Below are positions 32,327 to 40,302 of a DNA stretch of 64,000 nucleotides, piece after piece. The notes beneath the pieces were generated by a model. The model was given only the letters and a program-made list of their open reading frames with translations, did no database searches and had not been told where the DNA came from. The DNA is from Glycomyces arizonensis DSM 44726 (lineage in GTDB: Bacteria > Actinomycetota > Actinomycetes > Mycobacteriales > Micromonosporaceae): contig NZ_AXWO01000002.1 of the NCBI RefSeq assembly GCF_000482705.1, positions 310,001 to 374,000 of the forward strand, in the 5' to 3' direction. The translations under genes and the position numbers were made by a program. Positions within the stretch are counted from its first letter, which is position 1. Each line of letters opens with the position of its first letter.

Positions 32327-33399
32327 CCGCCCAGCGCCGCGCCGACGAGCTCGCGGCGCTGCTGGAACGCCGCGGCGCGCGCACCGTCGTCGCGCCGACC
32401 CTGCGGATCGTGCCGCTGCCCGACGACGAGGCGCTGCGCGCCGCCACCGTGGAGCTCATCCGGGAAGCGCCCGACGTGATCGTGGCGACCACCGGGATCG
32501 GCTTCCGCGGCTGGCTCGAGGCCGCCGAAGGCTGGGGCATGGGCGAGGACCTGCTGCGCGTCATGGACGGCGCGACGATCCTGTGCCGCGGCCCCAAGGC
32601 CCTCGGCGCGGTCCGCGCCGCCGGACTCACCGAGGAGTGGACCGCACCCTCCGAGACCGGGACCGAGGTCGTCGAATACCTCACCGGACGCGGCGTCGCC
32701 GGGCAGCGGGTCGCGATCCAGCTGCACGGCGACCCAGCCGAGGACTTCCTGCGCACCGTGCGCGAGGGCGGCGGCGCGGCCGTGCCCGTCCCCGTCTACC
32801 GGTGGACGCTCCCGACCGACATCACGCCCGTCCAGCGCCTCGTCGACGCGGTCTGCGCCCGCAGGATCGACGCGGTGACCTTCACTTCCGCGCCCGCCGC
32901 GGGCGCCCTGCTCCGCATCGCCGGAGACCAGGCGGCGGACATGCTGGAGGCGCTCCGCGCACCGGCCGAGGACAACGGCGTCCTCCCGGTCGCGGTGGGC
33001 CCGGTGACCGCCGCGCCCCTGACGCGCCTGGGCGTCGAGGTCGCCCAGCCGCAGCGGGCCCGGCTCGGCTCCCTCGTCCGCACCGTCGCCTCGGCGCTGC
33101 CGAAGCGCTCGCGCCGGCTCGTGCTCGCCACCGGCCACCGGATCGAGCTGCGCGGCCACATGGTCCTGCTCGATGACGAGCCGTACCAGCTCCCGCCCGC
33201 CCCGATGGCCGTCATCCGCGCCCTCGCCAGCGCCGACGGCAAGGTCCTTTCACGCGCCGAACTGCTGGGCCACTTGCCCAGAGGCGCCGACGGCCACGCC
33301 GTCGAGATGGCCGTGACGCGCCTGCGGGACGCGGTGAACCTGCGGTCCTGTGTGGAGACGGTCATCAAACGCGGCTACCGCCTCAACCTGGAGACCTGA
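32245..33399 (+). CDS. hemD: Uroporphyrinogen-III synthase fused to a winged-helix DNA-binding domain
   Basis: A 384-residue fusion. The N-terminal 255 residues form a HemD domain (TGYTVAVTAQRRADELAALLERRGA; FTSAPAAGALLRIA), which closes uroporphyrinogen III on the way to siroheme and heme. The C-terminal 100 residues are an OmpR-type winged helix (PMAVIRALASADGKVLSRAELLGHL...AVEMAVTRLRDAV...VIKRGYRLN). Similar fusions exist in actinobacteria next to nitrite reductase genes. Siroheme supply for NirB plus a possible regulatory role is the natural reading. Start: ATG 32245, inside nirD by 82 nt. Confidence 0.92.
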   Translation: MAGAAALPLRPDTEATLAPLTGYTVAVTAQRRADELAALLERRGARTVVAPTLRIVPLPDDEALRAATVELIREAPDVIVATTGIGFRGWLEAAEGWGMGEDLLRVMDGATILCRGPKALGAVRAAGLTEEWTAPSETGTEVVEYLTGRGVAGQRVAIQLHGDPAEDFLRTVREGGGAAVPVPVYRWTLPTDITPVQRLVDAVCARRIDAVTFTSAPAAGALLRIAGDQAADMLEALRAPAEDNGVLPVAVGPVTAAPLTRLGVEVAQPQRARLGSLVRTVASALPKRSRRLVLATGHRIELRGHMVLLDDEPYQLPPAPMAVIRALASADGKVLSRAELLGHLPRGADGHAVEMAVTRLRDAVNLRSCVETVIKRGYRLNLET

Positions 33400-33411
33400 G
33401 AGGCCCGCGTC

Positions 33412-33810
33412 CTACCTGTCGCACCACGCCGCCGAGGACGGCATGACCATGAGGACCACGATCACCAGGTAGACCGCGATCAGGACGGCCGCCGCCATGT
33501 CGCCGGTGACCACGGCGATCGCGGCCGCCGCGGCACGGACCAGGCTCAGCATGATGGCGTACGAGCGCGCCCGGCGCCGATGCAGCTGGATGGCGAACCC
33601 GAGCACCGCGTTGACGATGTCGGCGAAGATCAACGAGATCAGCAGGAGCCCGGTGATCGGGTCGTAGTCGCCGCGGTGCGTGTAGTCGGCCCACTCCCGC
33701 CCCGAGTCGACCAGTCCGACGGCCGCCGAGATCCACAGGATCGCGATCACGGCCAGGATCGGCCCCGGTATGCCGCGCAGCCGCATGCCGCGGTTCTTCT
33801 GGAGCGCCAT
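33412..33810 (-). CDS. Small integral membrane protein, four helices
   Basis: A 132-residue protein with four predicted membrane helices (GPILAVIAILWISAAVGLV; ITGLLLISLIFADIVNAVLGFAI; IMLSLVRAAAAAIAVVTGDM; AAVLIAVYLVIVVLMVMPSS). The function is not recognised. It converges with the HemD fusion gene across 12 bp and is divergent from the next Pro-rich membrane protein. Similar small four-helix proteins are common in actinomycetes. Confidence 0.7.
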   Translation of the reverse strand: MALQKNRGMRLRGIPGPILAVIAILWISAAVGLVDSGREWADYTHRGDYDPITGLLLISLIFADIVNAVLGFAIQLHRRRARSYAIMLSLVRAAAAAIAVVTGDMAAAVLIAVYLVIVVLMVMPSSAAWCDR

Positions 33811-33969
33811 GGGATCTCGCCTCCGTGACCGGTGATCTGGCCCAGCGTAGTGAGCGCCCCCGGCCGCCGCGGAAGCGGCTCCGATCGCCTTCTACCGCGG
33901 CAACCGGTGGCGCGGGCCGCCTGGAATTCGTACGATGGTGCCAGTCAGACAACGAAAACGGAGAGCGCC

Positions 33970-34698
33970 ATGGCCTACGTACCGCCGCCGCAGTACCCGC
34001 AGCACCCGATGCCGCCGCAAGGGCCGAAGCAGCGGCCGATGTCGGTCACGATCGCGGTGTGGACCATGTACCTCACCGCGCTCGCCCTCATCGCCACCGC
34101 GATCGGCTCGTTCTCGGTGCAGGGCACGGTCAAGGACGCCGTCGAAGACCAGGTGGCGTCGGACCCGGCGTTCGCCGACGCGGGCGTCACCTCCGACGAC
34201 ATCGCCACGCTCGTCTCGGTCATCTTCGTCGCCGTCGCCGCCGTCTACATCGTCTTCGCGATCTTCTACATCGTGCTCGGCCTCCTCGACAACGCCGGCA
34301 AGCGGCCCGCGCGGATCCTCAGCTGGATCCTGGCGGGCATCGCGCTCGCCTGCTGCGGGCTCGGCGGCGTGATCAACCAGGTCGGCGGCAGCACCGCGAC
34401 CTACACGGTCAACGGCGAGGAGTACAACGACGAGCTCACCAAGGCGATCGAGGACGCCACCCCCACATGGGTGACCGCACTGGAGTGGATCTCGCTGCTG
34501 CTGTTCATCGTCGGGTCGCTCGCCGTCATCATCCTGCTGGCCGTGCCGGCCTCGAACGAGTTCTTCCGCAAGGACGAGCCGGAGCAGCAGTTCTACATGG
34601 AGCAGCCCCCGTACGGGCAGCAGCCGCCGAACCCCGGCCAGCCGCCCCACGACCAGGGACCCCCGAACCCGGGTCAACCGCCCTACCCGGGCCAGTAA
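33970..34698 (+). CDS. Membrane protein with Pro/Gln-rich ends
   Basis: A 242-residue protein with a Pro-rich N-terminus (MAYVPPPQYPQHPMPPQG), about four membrane helices (ILALTA-type segment 30-50, a second at about 85-110, a third at 118-138, a fourth at 175-198) and a Pro/Gly/Gln-rich cytosolic tail (PNPGQPPHDQGPPNPGQPP). The ATG at 33970 is used because the residues read upstream are non-coding in character. Function unknown; it is followed by a strong hairpin terminator. Confidence 0.75.
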   Translation: MAYVPPPQYPQHPMPPQGPKQRPMSVTIAVWTMYLTALALIATAIGSFSVQGTVKDAVEDQVASDPAFADAGVTSDDIATLVSVIFVAVAAVYIVFAIFYIVLGLLDNAGKRPARILSWILAGIALACCGLGGVINQVGGSTATYTVNGEEYNDELTKAIEDATPTWVTALEWISLLLFIVGSLAVIILLAVPASNEFFRKDEPEQQFYMEQPPYGQQPPNPGQPPHDQGPPNPGQPPYPGQ

Positions 34699-34707
34699 GC
34701 CGAGCAG

Positions 34708-34739
34708 ACGGCGGCCCCGCCCGGCGGCGGGGCCGCCGT
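34708..34739. terminator. Hairpin terminator between convergent genes
   Basis: Perfect 14-bp arms (34708-34721 and 34726-34739) with a CGGC loop lie just after the membrane protein stop and before the convergent epimerase stop. Confidence 0.7.
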
Positions 34740-34757
34740 CGCATGCTCCAGCAGCGC

Positions 34758-35795
34758 TCAAGCCTCGGGAAGCTCGTCCGGCACGTCGAAGCCCCGCTCG
34801 CGGTCGTGCCAGGCGCCGAGCACCGCGCCCTCCTTCTCGCGCGACAGCCCCGCCTGCAACCGCGGCGCCGCGGCGTTGGCCCGCCACCAGCGCTCGACCG
34901 TGGTCCCCAGCGGCGACGGGGCGAGCCCCGCGCCGACGGCCGGGCCCGGATCGTGGGCGATCATCCCGTCGTAGTCCGGCTCGGGCAGCCAGAAGCCGAG
35001 CGACTCCGGCCCGGCCCACGGCATGACGCCGTGTTCGAGAAGGAACTCCTGCGGCACCCACGTGAAATCGGGGCGTTCGGCGGCGCCGATGCCGATCAAC
35101 GCATCGGCGATCCCGTCGAGGAACGACCCCATGCCGATCGGCTCCCCGATGGCGTTGTACGTGCCGCTCGTGCCCCGCTCGGCGGCGTCCAGGATCCAGG
35201 ACGCGAGGTCCTCGACGTCGATCCACTGGACGAGCCGCTCGGGCCTGCCGGGGGCCAGCACCTCGCCGCCCTCGGCGATCCGCAGCGGCCAGTAGCCGAG
35301 GCGGTCGACATTGTCCCCGGCGCCGACGATGAGCCCCGGCCGCGGGATGAACGCCTTGCCGCCAAGCCGCTCGCGCACCAGGTCCTCGCAGGCGACCTTG
35401 TTGCGGCCGTAGAGCTCGATGTCGGGGTCCTCGTTGTCCGCATCGGTCGGCTCCAGCACCTCGGAGTCGGTGCGCGAGTGGTCGGCGTACACCGAGATCG
35501 AAGAGACGAACGTCCAGTGGCCCGCCGAGTCGCCCAGGACGTCGAGCACCCGCCTGACCTGCGCCGGGATGCGGGCGACGTCGACGACGGCGTCGAAGGA
35601 CCGGCCGCGCAGCGGCTCCACCCCCTCATCGTCGCCGCGGTCGATGCGGACGAATTCCACGCCCTCGGGAGGCTCGCCGCTCTCCCCGCGCGCGGCGACG
35701 GTGACATCATGGCCGCGCGCGACGGCCTGAGCGGCGATCTCCTTGGACAGGTAGACGGTGCCGCCGAGGACGAGCACGCGCTGCTGATCGGTCAT
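34758..35795 (-). CDS. NAD-dependent epimerase/dehydratase family reductase
   Basis: A 345-residue extended short-chain dehydrogenase. The N-terminus RVLVLGGTVYLSKEIAAQAVARGHDVTV has a Rossmann turn with GGTxxLS in place of the more common GGxGFxG, as in atypical, CSP41-like members. A Ser/Tyr region (FVSSISVYADHS) and YGRNKVACE (the YxxxK pair) follow. The substrate may be a nucleotide sugar or other nucleoside derivative but is not identifiable. It starts at ATG 35795; the longer frame upstream is unlikely. Divergent to endonuclease V. Confidence 0.85.
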   Translation of the reverse strand: MTDQQRVLVLGGTVYLSKEIAAQAVARGHDVTVAARGESGEPPEGVEFVRIDRGDDEGVEPLRGRSFDAVVDVARIPAQVRRVLDVLGDSAGHWTFVSSISVYADHSRTDSEVLEPTDADNEDPDIELYGRNKVACEDLVRERLGGKAFIPRPGLIVGAGDNVDRLGYWPLRIAEGGEVLAPGRPERLVQWIDVEDLASWILDAAERGTSGTYNAIGEPIGMGSFLDGIADALIGIGAAERPDFTWVPQEFLLEHGVMPWAGPESLGFWLPEPDYDGMIAHDPGPAVGAGLAPSPLGTTVERWWRANAAAPRLQAGLSREKEGAVLGAWHDRERGFDVPDELPEA

Positions 35796-35917
35796 CCCCT
35801 GATGATCGTCGCGGCTCCGATGGAGCGCAAGGGCGTTCACCGAGAGCGGAAGACCGGGACAGCGCCGCCCAGAAGGCGCGTCTCACGTGCGCATCCGTGT
35901 TTCGTTAGGCTTGCCTG

Positions 35918-36622
35918 GTGAGTGCTGACGAACCCCACGATCCCGTCCAGCGGTATGCCCGCCCGCCGGCCGACGAGGCCGAGGCCGTGTCGATGCAGGC
36001 GGAGCTGGCGAGCTGCGTCGTCGTCGCCGACCAAGCAGGCGCCGTCGAGACCGTCGCGGGCCTCGACATCGCCTACGACAAGAACAGCGACGACGTGGTG
36101 GCGACCGCGGTCGTGCTGCGCCGCGGCGACCTGGAGGTGCTCGACCAGTCGGTGGTGCGCGGCCGGTCCGACTTCCCGTACGTCCCCGGCCTGCTGGCGT
36201 TCCGCGAGCTGCCGATGCTGCTGCGGGCGGTCGAGGCCCTGAGCGTCGCCCCGGACGTCTTCGTCTGCGACGGCTACGGGCTCGCCCACCCCAGGCGCTT
36301 CGGCCTGGCCTGCCACCTCGGCGTGGTCCTCGACGTGCCCTCGATCGGCGTGGCGAAGAACCCGCCGCACGTCTCGGTGGCGCCGCCGGGGCCCAGGCGC
36401 GGCGACTGGAGCCCGATCCACGGCGGCGAGGAGGTCATCGGCTGCGCGCTGCGGACCCGCGAGGAGGTCAAACCGGTCTACGTCTCGGTGGGGCACCGGT
36501 GCACATTGGACACCGCGCGCGAGCTCGTCCTCGAACTGGCCCCCGACTACCGCCTTCCCGAGCCGATCCGGGCGGCCGACCACCTCGGCCGCCGCAGACT
36601 CGCGGCCGCCTCCGAGCGGTGA
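35918..36622 (+). CDS. nfi: Endonuclease V
   Basis: A 234-residue endonuclease that nicks DNA (or RNA) next to deaminated bases such as inosine. Signature parts: AGLDIAYDKNS with the first metal-binding Asp, FPYVPGLLAFRELP containing the PYIP-type wedge, VCDGYGLAHPRRFGLACHLG with the second Asp, and IGVAKNPP. It starts at GTG 35918. It stands alone between a divergent epimerase and a small membrane protein gene. Confidence 0.95.
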   Translation: MSADEPHDPVQRYARPPADEAEAVSMQAELASCVVVADQAGAVETVAGLDIAYDKNSDDVVATAVVLRRGDLEVLDQSVVRGRSDFPYVPGLLAFRELPMLLRAVEALSVAPDVFVCDGYGLAHPRRFGLACHLGVVLDVPSIGVAKNPPHVSVAPPGPRRGDWSPIHGGEEVIGCALRTREEVKPVYVSVGHRCTLDTARELVLELAPDYRLPEPIRAADHLGRRRLAAASER

Positions 36623-36707
36623 CGCGGCCGGGGTAGTGCCTGCACTACTTCGAAGACGGACGCTCGCAGGATGGTTCCGCTTGGGCCCCAACCATAGCGT
36701 TGAGGGC

Positions 36708-37175
36708 ATGAACGAATCCGCAACTGTCAAGTGGTCGGCACTGCTGTGGGCGGTCGCGGTGGCCGCGGGCGTCACCGAGACGAGCCTGGCCGTCACCGAG
36801 ATCGCGATCGACGGCGCCCTGGAGGCCGGGGTCTGGGCCAACATCGGGCTGCGCGCCCTCGTCTACACCGGGGCGGCGCTGCTGATCCTCGCCTTCTCCC
36901 AGGGGCGCCGCTGGGCCCGCACCAGCCTCGTGATCCTGCTGTCGGTGATCGGCCTGGCCTCGATGGTCGTGTCCGCGGCGGCGGCGATGGCCGGAGGCGA
37001 GAGCTTCACGCAGGCCTTCGGCTCCGACGGCGACCTCAGCGGAGCCTTCCTGGCGGTCCGCCTGACCCACATAGCGGCGGTCCTCGCGGCGACCGCCCTG
37101 ATGTTCACCCCGAGCGCCAACCGCCACTTCCGAAAGCGCGAACCGGAATCATCACCCCTTGAAGTCGATCGTTGA
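36708..37175 (+). CDS. Small integral membrane protein
   Basis: A 155-residue protein with four predicted helices (WSALLWAVAVAAGVTETSLAV; IGLRALVYTGAALLILAFS; TSLVILLSVIGLASMVVSAAAAM; LTHIAAVLAATALMFT) and a short charged tail. I do not recognise its family. The ATG at 36708 is preferred; upstream in-frame codons look non-coding. It ends 20 bp before the operator of the third TA module. Confidence 0.7.
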   Translation: MNESATVKWSALLWAVAVAAGVTETSLAVTEIAIDGALEAGVWANIGLRALVYTGAALLILAFSQGRRWARTSLVILLSVIGLASMVVSAAAAMAGGESFTQAFGSDGDLSGAFLAVRLTHIAAVLAATALMFTPSANRHFRKREPESSPLEVDR

Positions 37176-37194
37176 CAACGATGTGGTACGATCT

Positions 37195-37204
37195 TGTACG
37201 TACA
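37195..37204. promoter_or_regulatory. Palindromic operator candidate of the third TA module
   Basis: TGTACGTACA is a perfect 10-bp palindrome, with another GTAC 8 bp to its left (37186-37189) and a TTGACA -35-like hexamer at 37172-37177. It lies 26 bp before the antitoxin ATG. Confidence 0.5.
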
Positions 37205-37230
37205 TGATTCGAACTGGGGAGGTGGAAAGC

Positions 37231-37755
37231 ATGAGTGAAGTGACAGTACGTGAATTCTCACGTAACCCGAGCGCGTTCTTCGCGTTGGCGGAAAGAGGCG
37301 AATCGATGACAGTGACGAAACGCGGCGAGCCGATCGCGATCGTGACGCCCGCGGCGGGACCGATGGGGAAGTACGCGAAGCTCGTCTCCGAAGGACGGCT
37401 CCGCCTGACGCGATTCACCTCGAGTGATATCCGCAGCATCCGGAGGCACAAGACCGACCACGAGGGCAGCCCGATCCAGACGATCCTCGATATGCGGGAC
37501 GATGGCGCCGAGCGCGACGCCCGCCTCCGAGAGATCGCCGGCGAGGAGCCCGAACGTGATTTACATGGATTCGAGCGCTCTGATCTCGCTCGTGGTCGAG
37601 CGCGATCCGGTCGACGAACTGCTCGAGTTCATCGAGTCGCATCCCAATGTCCCGATCGGGACGAGCACCATCGGGTTCACGGAGACGGTGCGCGGCGCGC
37701 TTCAGCACGGCCAGTACCCGAGACTGATGGAGGAACTCGAGTCCTTCTACGGTGA
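37231..37755 (+). CDS. Phd/YefM-like antitoxin with an over-long C-terminus
   Basis: The N-terminal 60 residues (SEVTVREFSRNPSAFFALAERGESMTVTKRGEPIAIV) are a Phd/YefM DNA-binding domain and the next 50 form the toxin-binding segment (GSPIQTILDMRDDGAERDARLREIAGEEPERD). GGGGAGG lies 8 nt before the ATG. As read, the frame runs 200 bp into the toxin gene, giving 174 residues; the tail after residue 110 is Arg-rich and looks like out-of-frame coding of the toxin. The toxin start forms GTGA (37556-37559), the overlap expected if the antitoxin stopped there, so a 1-nt change near 37550 may have removed the stop. The true product may end near 37559. Confidence 0.75.
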   Translation: MSEVTVREFSRNPSAFFALAERGESMTVTKRGEPIAIVTPAAGPMGKYAKLVSEGRLRLTRFTSSDIRSIRRHKTDHEGSPIQTILDMRDDGAERDARLREIAGEEPERDLHGFERSDLARGRARSGRRTARVHRVASQCPDRDEHHRVHGDGARRASARPVPETDGGTRVLLR

Positions 37756-37948
37756 ACTCACTTTGTCAGAGGAGATCAGAGACCTCGCCGCGCAGATTCC
37801 CGGAAACATCCGCACCCTTGACGCGATCCACGTCGCGACGGCGCTCAGCATCGCTGATTACCTGACCGTCCTGGTCAGTTACGACCGGCGCATGCTCAAG
37901 ATCGCCGAGGAGCAGGGCCTCCCGACGGCGTCCCCCGGAATGAACTGA
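37556..37948 (+). CDS. PIN-domain toxin
   Basis: A 130-residue PIN ribonuclease starting at GTG 37556 (VIYMDSSALISLVVERD). Acidic residues fit the family: Asp5, Glu in GFTETVRGAL, Asp in TLDAIHVATALS and LVSYDRRML. A Phd-type antitoxin with a PIN toxin is a common variant pairing. It lies inside the extended antitoxin frame. A hairpin follows the stop. Confidence 0.85.
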   Translation: MIYMDSSALISLVVERDPVDELLEFIESHPNVPIGTSTIGFTETVRGALQHGQYPRLMEELESFYGELTLSEEIRDLAAQIPGNIRTLDAIHVATALSIADYLTVLVSYDRRMLKIAEEQGLPTASPGMN

Positions 37949-37956
37949 TTCCATGG

Positions 37957-37988
37957 CGGCCCTGGCTCCCGAGCCGGGGCCGTTCGTT
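37957..37988 (+). terminator. Hairpin terminator after the third TA module
   Basis: A 12-bp stem with one wobble pair (37957-37968 with 37971-37982) followed by TTCGTT lies 8 bp after the toxin stop, between convergent genes. Confidence 0.6.
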
Positions 37989-38634
37989 ATCCGCGGGAGC
38001 GGAGGAAGGCCGCATCCGCGGGGGCCAGGGACGGGGCCTCCAGCACTCTCGGGATCAGGTCCCGCTCGCCCATGGCCGCCTTGAAGAACATCGCGACCGT
38101 CACGTCGTGGTCCGGGCGCTCGACCACGTCCAGCTCGCCGCCCTGCTCCACCGTCCCAGGCTCGACCACGCTCAGATACGCGCCGGGCCTGGCCTCCCGC
38201 GTGAACGTCTTCAACCAGCCTCGCACGGCCATCCAGCCGCGGAACGTGTTGCATGGGATCCGCGGGCACGTGACCTCCAAGAGCAGGCCGCCATCGCCGC
38301 TCCAGCGCTCGCCGATCCTCGCCTCGCTCAGGTCATGGCCCTCGACGGTGAGGTTCTCGCCGAACATCCCGGCCCGCAGGTCATAGCCGAGCAGCGCCTC
38401 GAAGTGGCCGTAGTCCTCGCGCGAATAGGCGTACACCGCCTGCTCGGTGCCGCCGTGGTTCTGCACATCGCCGACGCGGTCCCCGGCCAGCCCCACGCTG
38501 CCGTCGCCCTTCGGGCCCGGCGCGGTCACCGCGACCGGCCCGGCGACCGGCCGCTTGTCGATGCCCGTGAACTCGGCGTCGTCCTTCCACGGGTTGTCCC
38601 GAGGCTTGCCGACGTTGACGGAGAGGATGCGCAT
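37987..38634 (-). CDS. MOSC-domain protein (YiiM-like)
   Basis: A 215-residue protein with a MOSC domain, the fold of molybdenum-cofactor sulfurases and of YiiM, which helps reduce N-hydroxylated compounds. Marks: GLAGDRVGDVQNHGGTEQAVYAY, FGENLTVEG and the Cys pair in EVTCPRIPCNTF. The N-terminus MRILSVNVGKPR matches YiiM homologues and fixes the ATG at 38634 over the one four codons earlier. It stands alone; a link to the nitrate reductase cofactor in this window is possible but unsupported. Confidence 0.9.
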   Translation of the reverse strand: MRILSVNVGKPRDNPWKDDAEFTGIDKRPVAGPVAVTAPGPKGDGSVGLAGDRVGDVQNHGGTEQAVYAYSREDYGHFEALLGYDLRAGMFGENLTVEGHDLSEARIGERWSGDGGLLLEVTCPRIPCNTFRGWMAVRGWLKTFTREARPGAYLSVVEPGTVEQGGELDVVERPDHDVTVAMFFKAAMGERDLIPRVLEAPSLAPADAAFLRSRG

Positions 38635-38732
38635 GGGCGGGAGCATAGCGAGCGCGAGGCAAATGCTTCAATCCGATTTCGGCGCGCACGCGGCCGCGGC
38701 GGACGGTCGGTGGGGCCGGTTAGAGTTACGGC

Positions 38733-39479
38733 GTGGGGGTCAGTACCAGGAAGCTCTTTCGCGACGACGCGGTGGTGCTGCGCACCTTCAAACTCGGCGA
38801 GGCCGACTCGATCGTCTCGCTCCTGGGCCGCCGCCACGGCCGCTTCCGCGCCGTCGCCAAGGGCCTGCGGCGCACCTCCTCGAAGTTCGGCGCCCGACTC
38901 GCCCCCTTCGGGCACGTCGACCTCCAGCTCATCGAGGGCCGCGGCGAGCTCCACACTGTCACCCAGGCCGTCGGCATGCACCTCTCCGGCGGCGCGATCA
39001 GCGCCGACTGGGCCTCCTACACCGCCGCGTGCGTCATCGCCGAGGCCGCCGAGCGGCTCGTGCCCGAAGACCACCAGGCCGACCTGGAGGTCTTCCAGCT
39101 GACGCTCGGCGCGTTCCGCGCCCTGGCCGAGACCGACCTGCCCGCCGTGCTGATCATGGACTCCTACCTGCTGCGCGGCATGAAGAGCGCCGGCTGGGCG
39201 CCGTCGCTGAACGAATGCGCCAGCTGCGGGAAGGACGGCGACCACCGGGCGTTCGCCGTCGCCGCGGGCGGCGCGGTGTGCCGCGACTGCCGCCCCGGCG
39301 GCGCGTCGGCGCCCGCGCCCTCGTCGATCGAGCTCATGCGCGCGCTGGAGGTCGGCGACTGGAGCCACGCGGTCGGCGCCGACGGCCGGGAGCGCGCCGA
39401 AGCGGCCGGACTCATCGCCGCGCACTTCCAATGGCACTCCGAGCGCCCGTTGCGGACGCTCAAGTACGTGCCGCACTAG
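38733..39479 (+). CDS. recO: DNA repair protein RecO
   Basis: A 248-residue RecFOR mediator that loads RecA on single-stranded DNA. The N-terminal OB fold (KLFRDDAVVLRTFKLGEADSIVSLLGRRHGR) is followed by a helical part and a zinc site of four Cys (CASCGKDGD...CRDC). It starts at GTG 38733. In many actinomycetes recO precedes the cis-prenyltransferase gene; here a TA pair on the other strand lies between them, which looks like an insertion into a conserved block. Confidence 0.95.
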   Translation: MGVSTRKLFRDDAVVLRTFKLGEADSIVSLLGRRHGRFRAVAKGLRRTSSKFGARLAPFGHVDLQLIEGRGELHTVTQAVGMHLSGGAISADWASYTAACVIAEAAERLVPEDHQADLEVFQLTLGAFRALAETDLPAVLIMDSYLLRGMKSAGWAPSLNECASCGKDGDHRAFAVAAGGAVCRDCRPGGASAPAPSSIELMRALEVGDWSHAVGADGRERAEAAGLIAAHFQWHSERPLRTLKYVPH

Positions 39480-39519
39480 CGCCCGTTCGGGGTTCCCAAA
39501 CAGGCCCTGGTGCGCTGAC

Positions 39520-39915
39520 TCACACCGAGGGCACCACTATCTCGCAGCGCGCACCCGGGGCGTTCGCCAGCCGCTTGTCAAAGGTCCAAAGCGGCGCATC
39601 GAACAGTTCGGCCAGTGCGACATACACCGCGTCGTACGGGGTCATGTTGTGGCGGAGCTCCCAGATTCGTTGGCGGAACTGCCGGTGAGGCACCCGCTCG
39701 ATCGGGAAGTCCCCAAGGTCGACGACGGCCATGGCCCCGCGGTCTTTGCTGAGCCGACCGAGGCGCTCATACCGGCGCAACGCCGAGAACACCTCGAGGT
39801 CGATGTGGTAGGGGGCCATGGCCGGAGTCTCGATGAGTTTGCGGCGCAGCAGGGAGGCGCGCTCGTGCCCACCGATCAGCATTTCGACGAGAACTGAGGA
39901 ATCGAGGACGATCAT
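39520..39915 (-). CDS. PIN-domain toxin (FitB/VapC family)
   Basis: A 131-residue PIN ribonuclease: Asp5 (MIVLDSSVLVEMLI), Glu in HIDLEVFSALRR, Asp in TPYDAVYVALAE and WTFDKRLA. The start overlaps the antitoxin stop by 4 nt (ATGA, 39912-39915). It is the fourth PIN module in the window and is inserted between recO and the cis-prenyltransferase gene on the opposite strand. Confidence 0.88.
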   Translation of the reverse strand: MIVLDSSVLVEMLIGGHERASLLRRKLIETPAMAPYHIDLEVFSALRRYERLGRLSKDRGAMAVVDLGDFPIERVPHRQFRQRIWELRHNMTPYDAVYVALAELFDAPLWTFDKRLANAPGARCEIVVPSV

Positions 39916-40142
39916 CGGGAGTCGCGGTCCTCTCGGATGAATTCGGCGGCTTCCTCGCCGCTCATGTCGATGCCGCCGCGGTGCTCGATCCGCTCGAACA
40001 GCTCGGCGGCGGTGGGCCGCCGCGCCTCAGCGATGAGCTTGCGCAGCAGGAACTCCTGCAAGGACATGCCTTCCAGGGCGGCCCGCTGCCGCCAGACGCG
40101 GTGTACGTCGTCCGGTACCTCTTTGACCTGTATGTTCTTCAT
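39912..40142 (-). CDS. Ribbon-helix-helix antitoxin (FitA-like)
   Basis: A 76-residue antitoxin, MKNIQVKEVPDDVHRVWRQ, with the ribbon-helix-helix strand and the helix ending SLQEFLLRKLIAEARRP, followed by an acidic tail (ELFERIEHRGGIDMSGEEAAEFIRED). The ATG at 40142 gives the family N-terminus; a longer frame to 40205 exists but is unlikely. Its promoter shares a 160-bp region with the divergent cis-prenyltransferase. Confidence 0.86.
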   Translation of the reverse strand: MKNIQVKEVPDDVHRVWRQRAALEGMSLQEFLLRKLIAEARRPTAAELFERIEHRGGIDMSGEEAAEFIREDRDSR

Positions 40143-40302
40143 GGATGCAGTATAGCTCTCTAGCATGCGCCGAGCATACAAAAGATTTGAAATGGCTCCG
40201 ATCATTTCGTGTGCCGTGGCGTGTCACGCGTGCCGGACAGGGGAGCCGCCCTCCGTGGGGCCGCGATTAGTATCGAGTCCCGCCGGAACCGATGGAGGAC
40301 CT

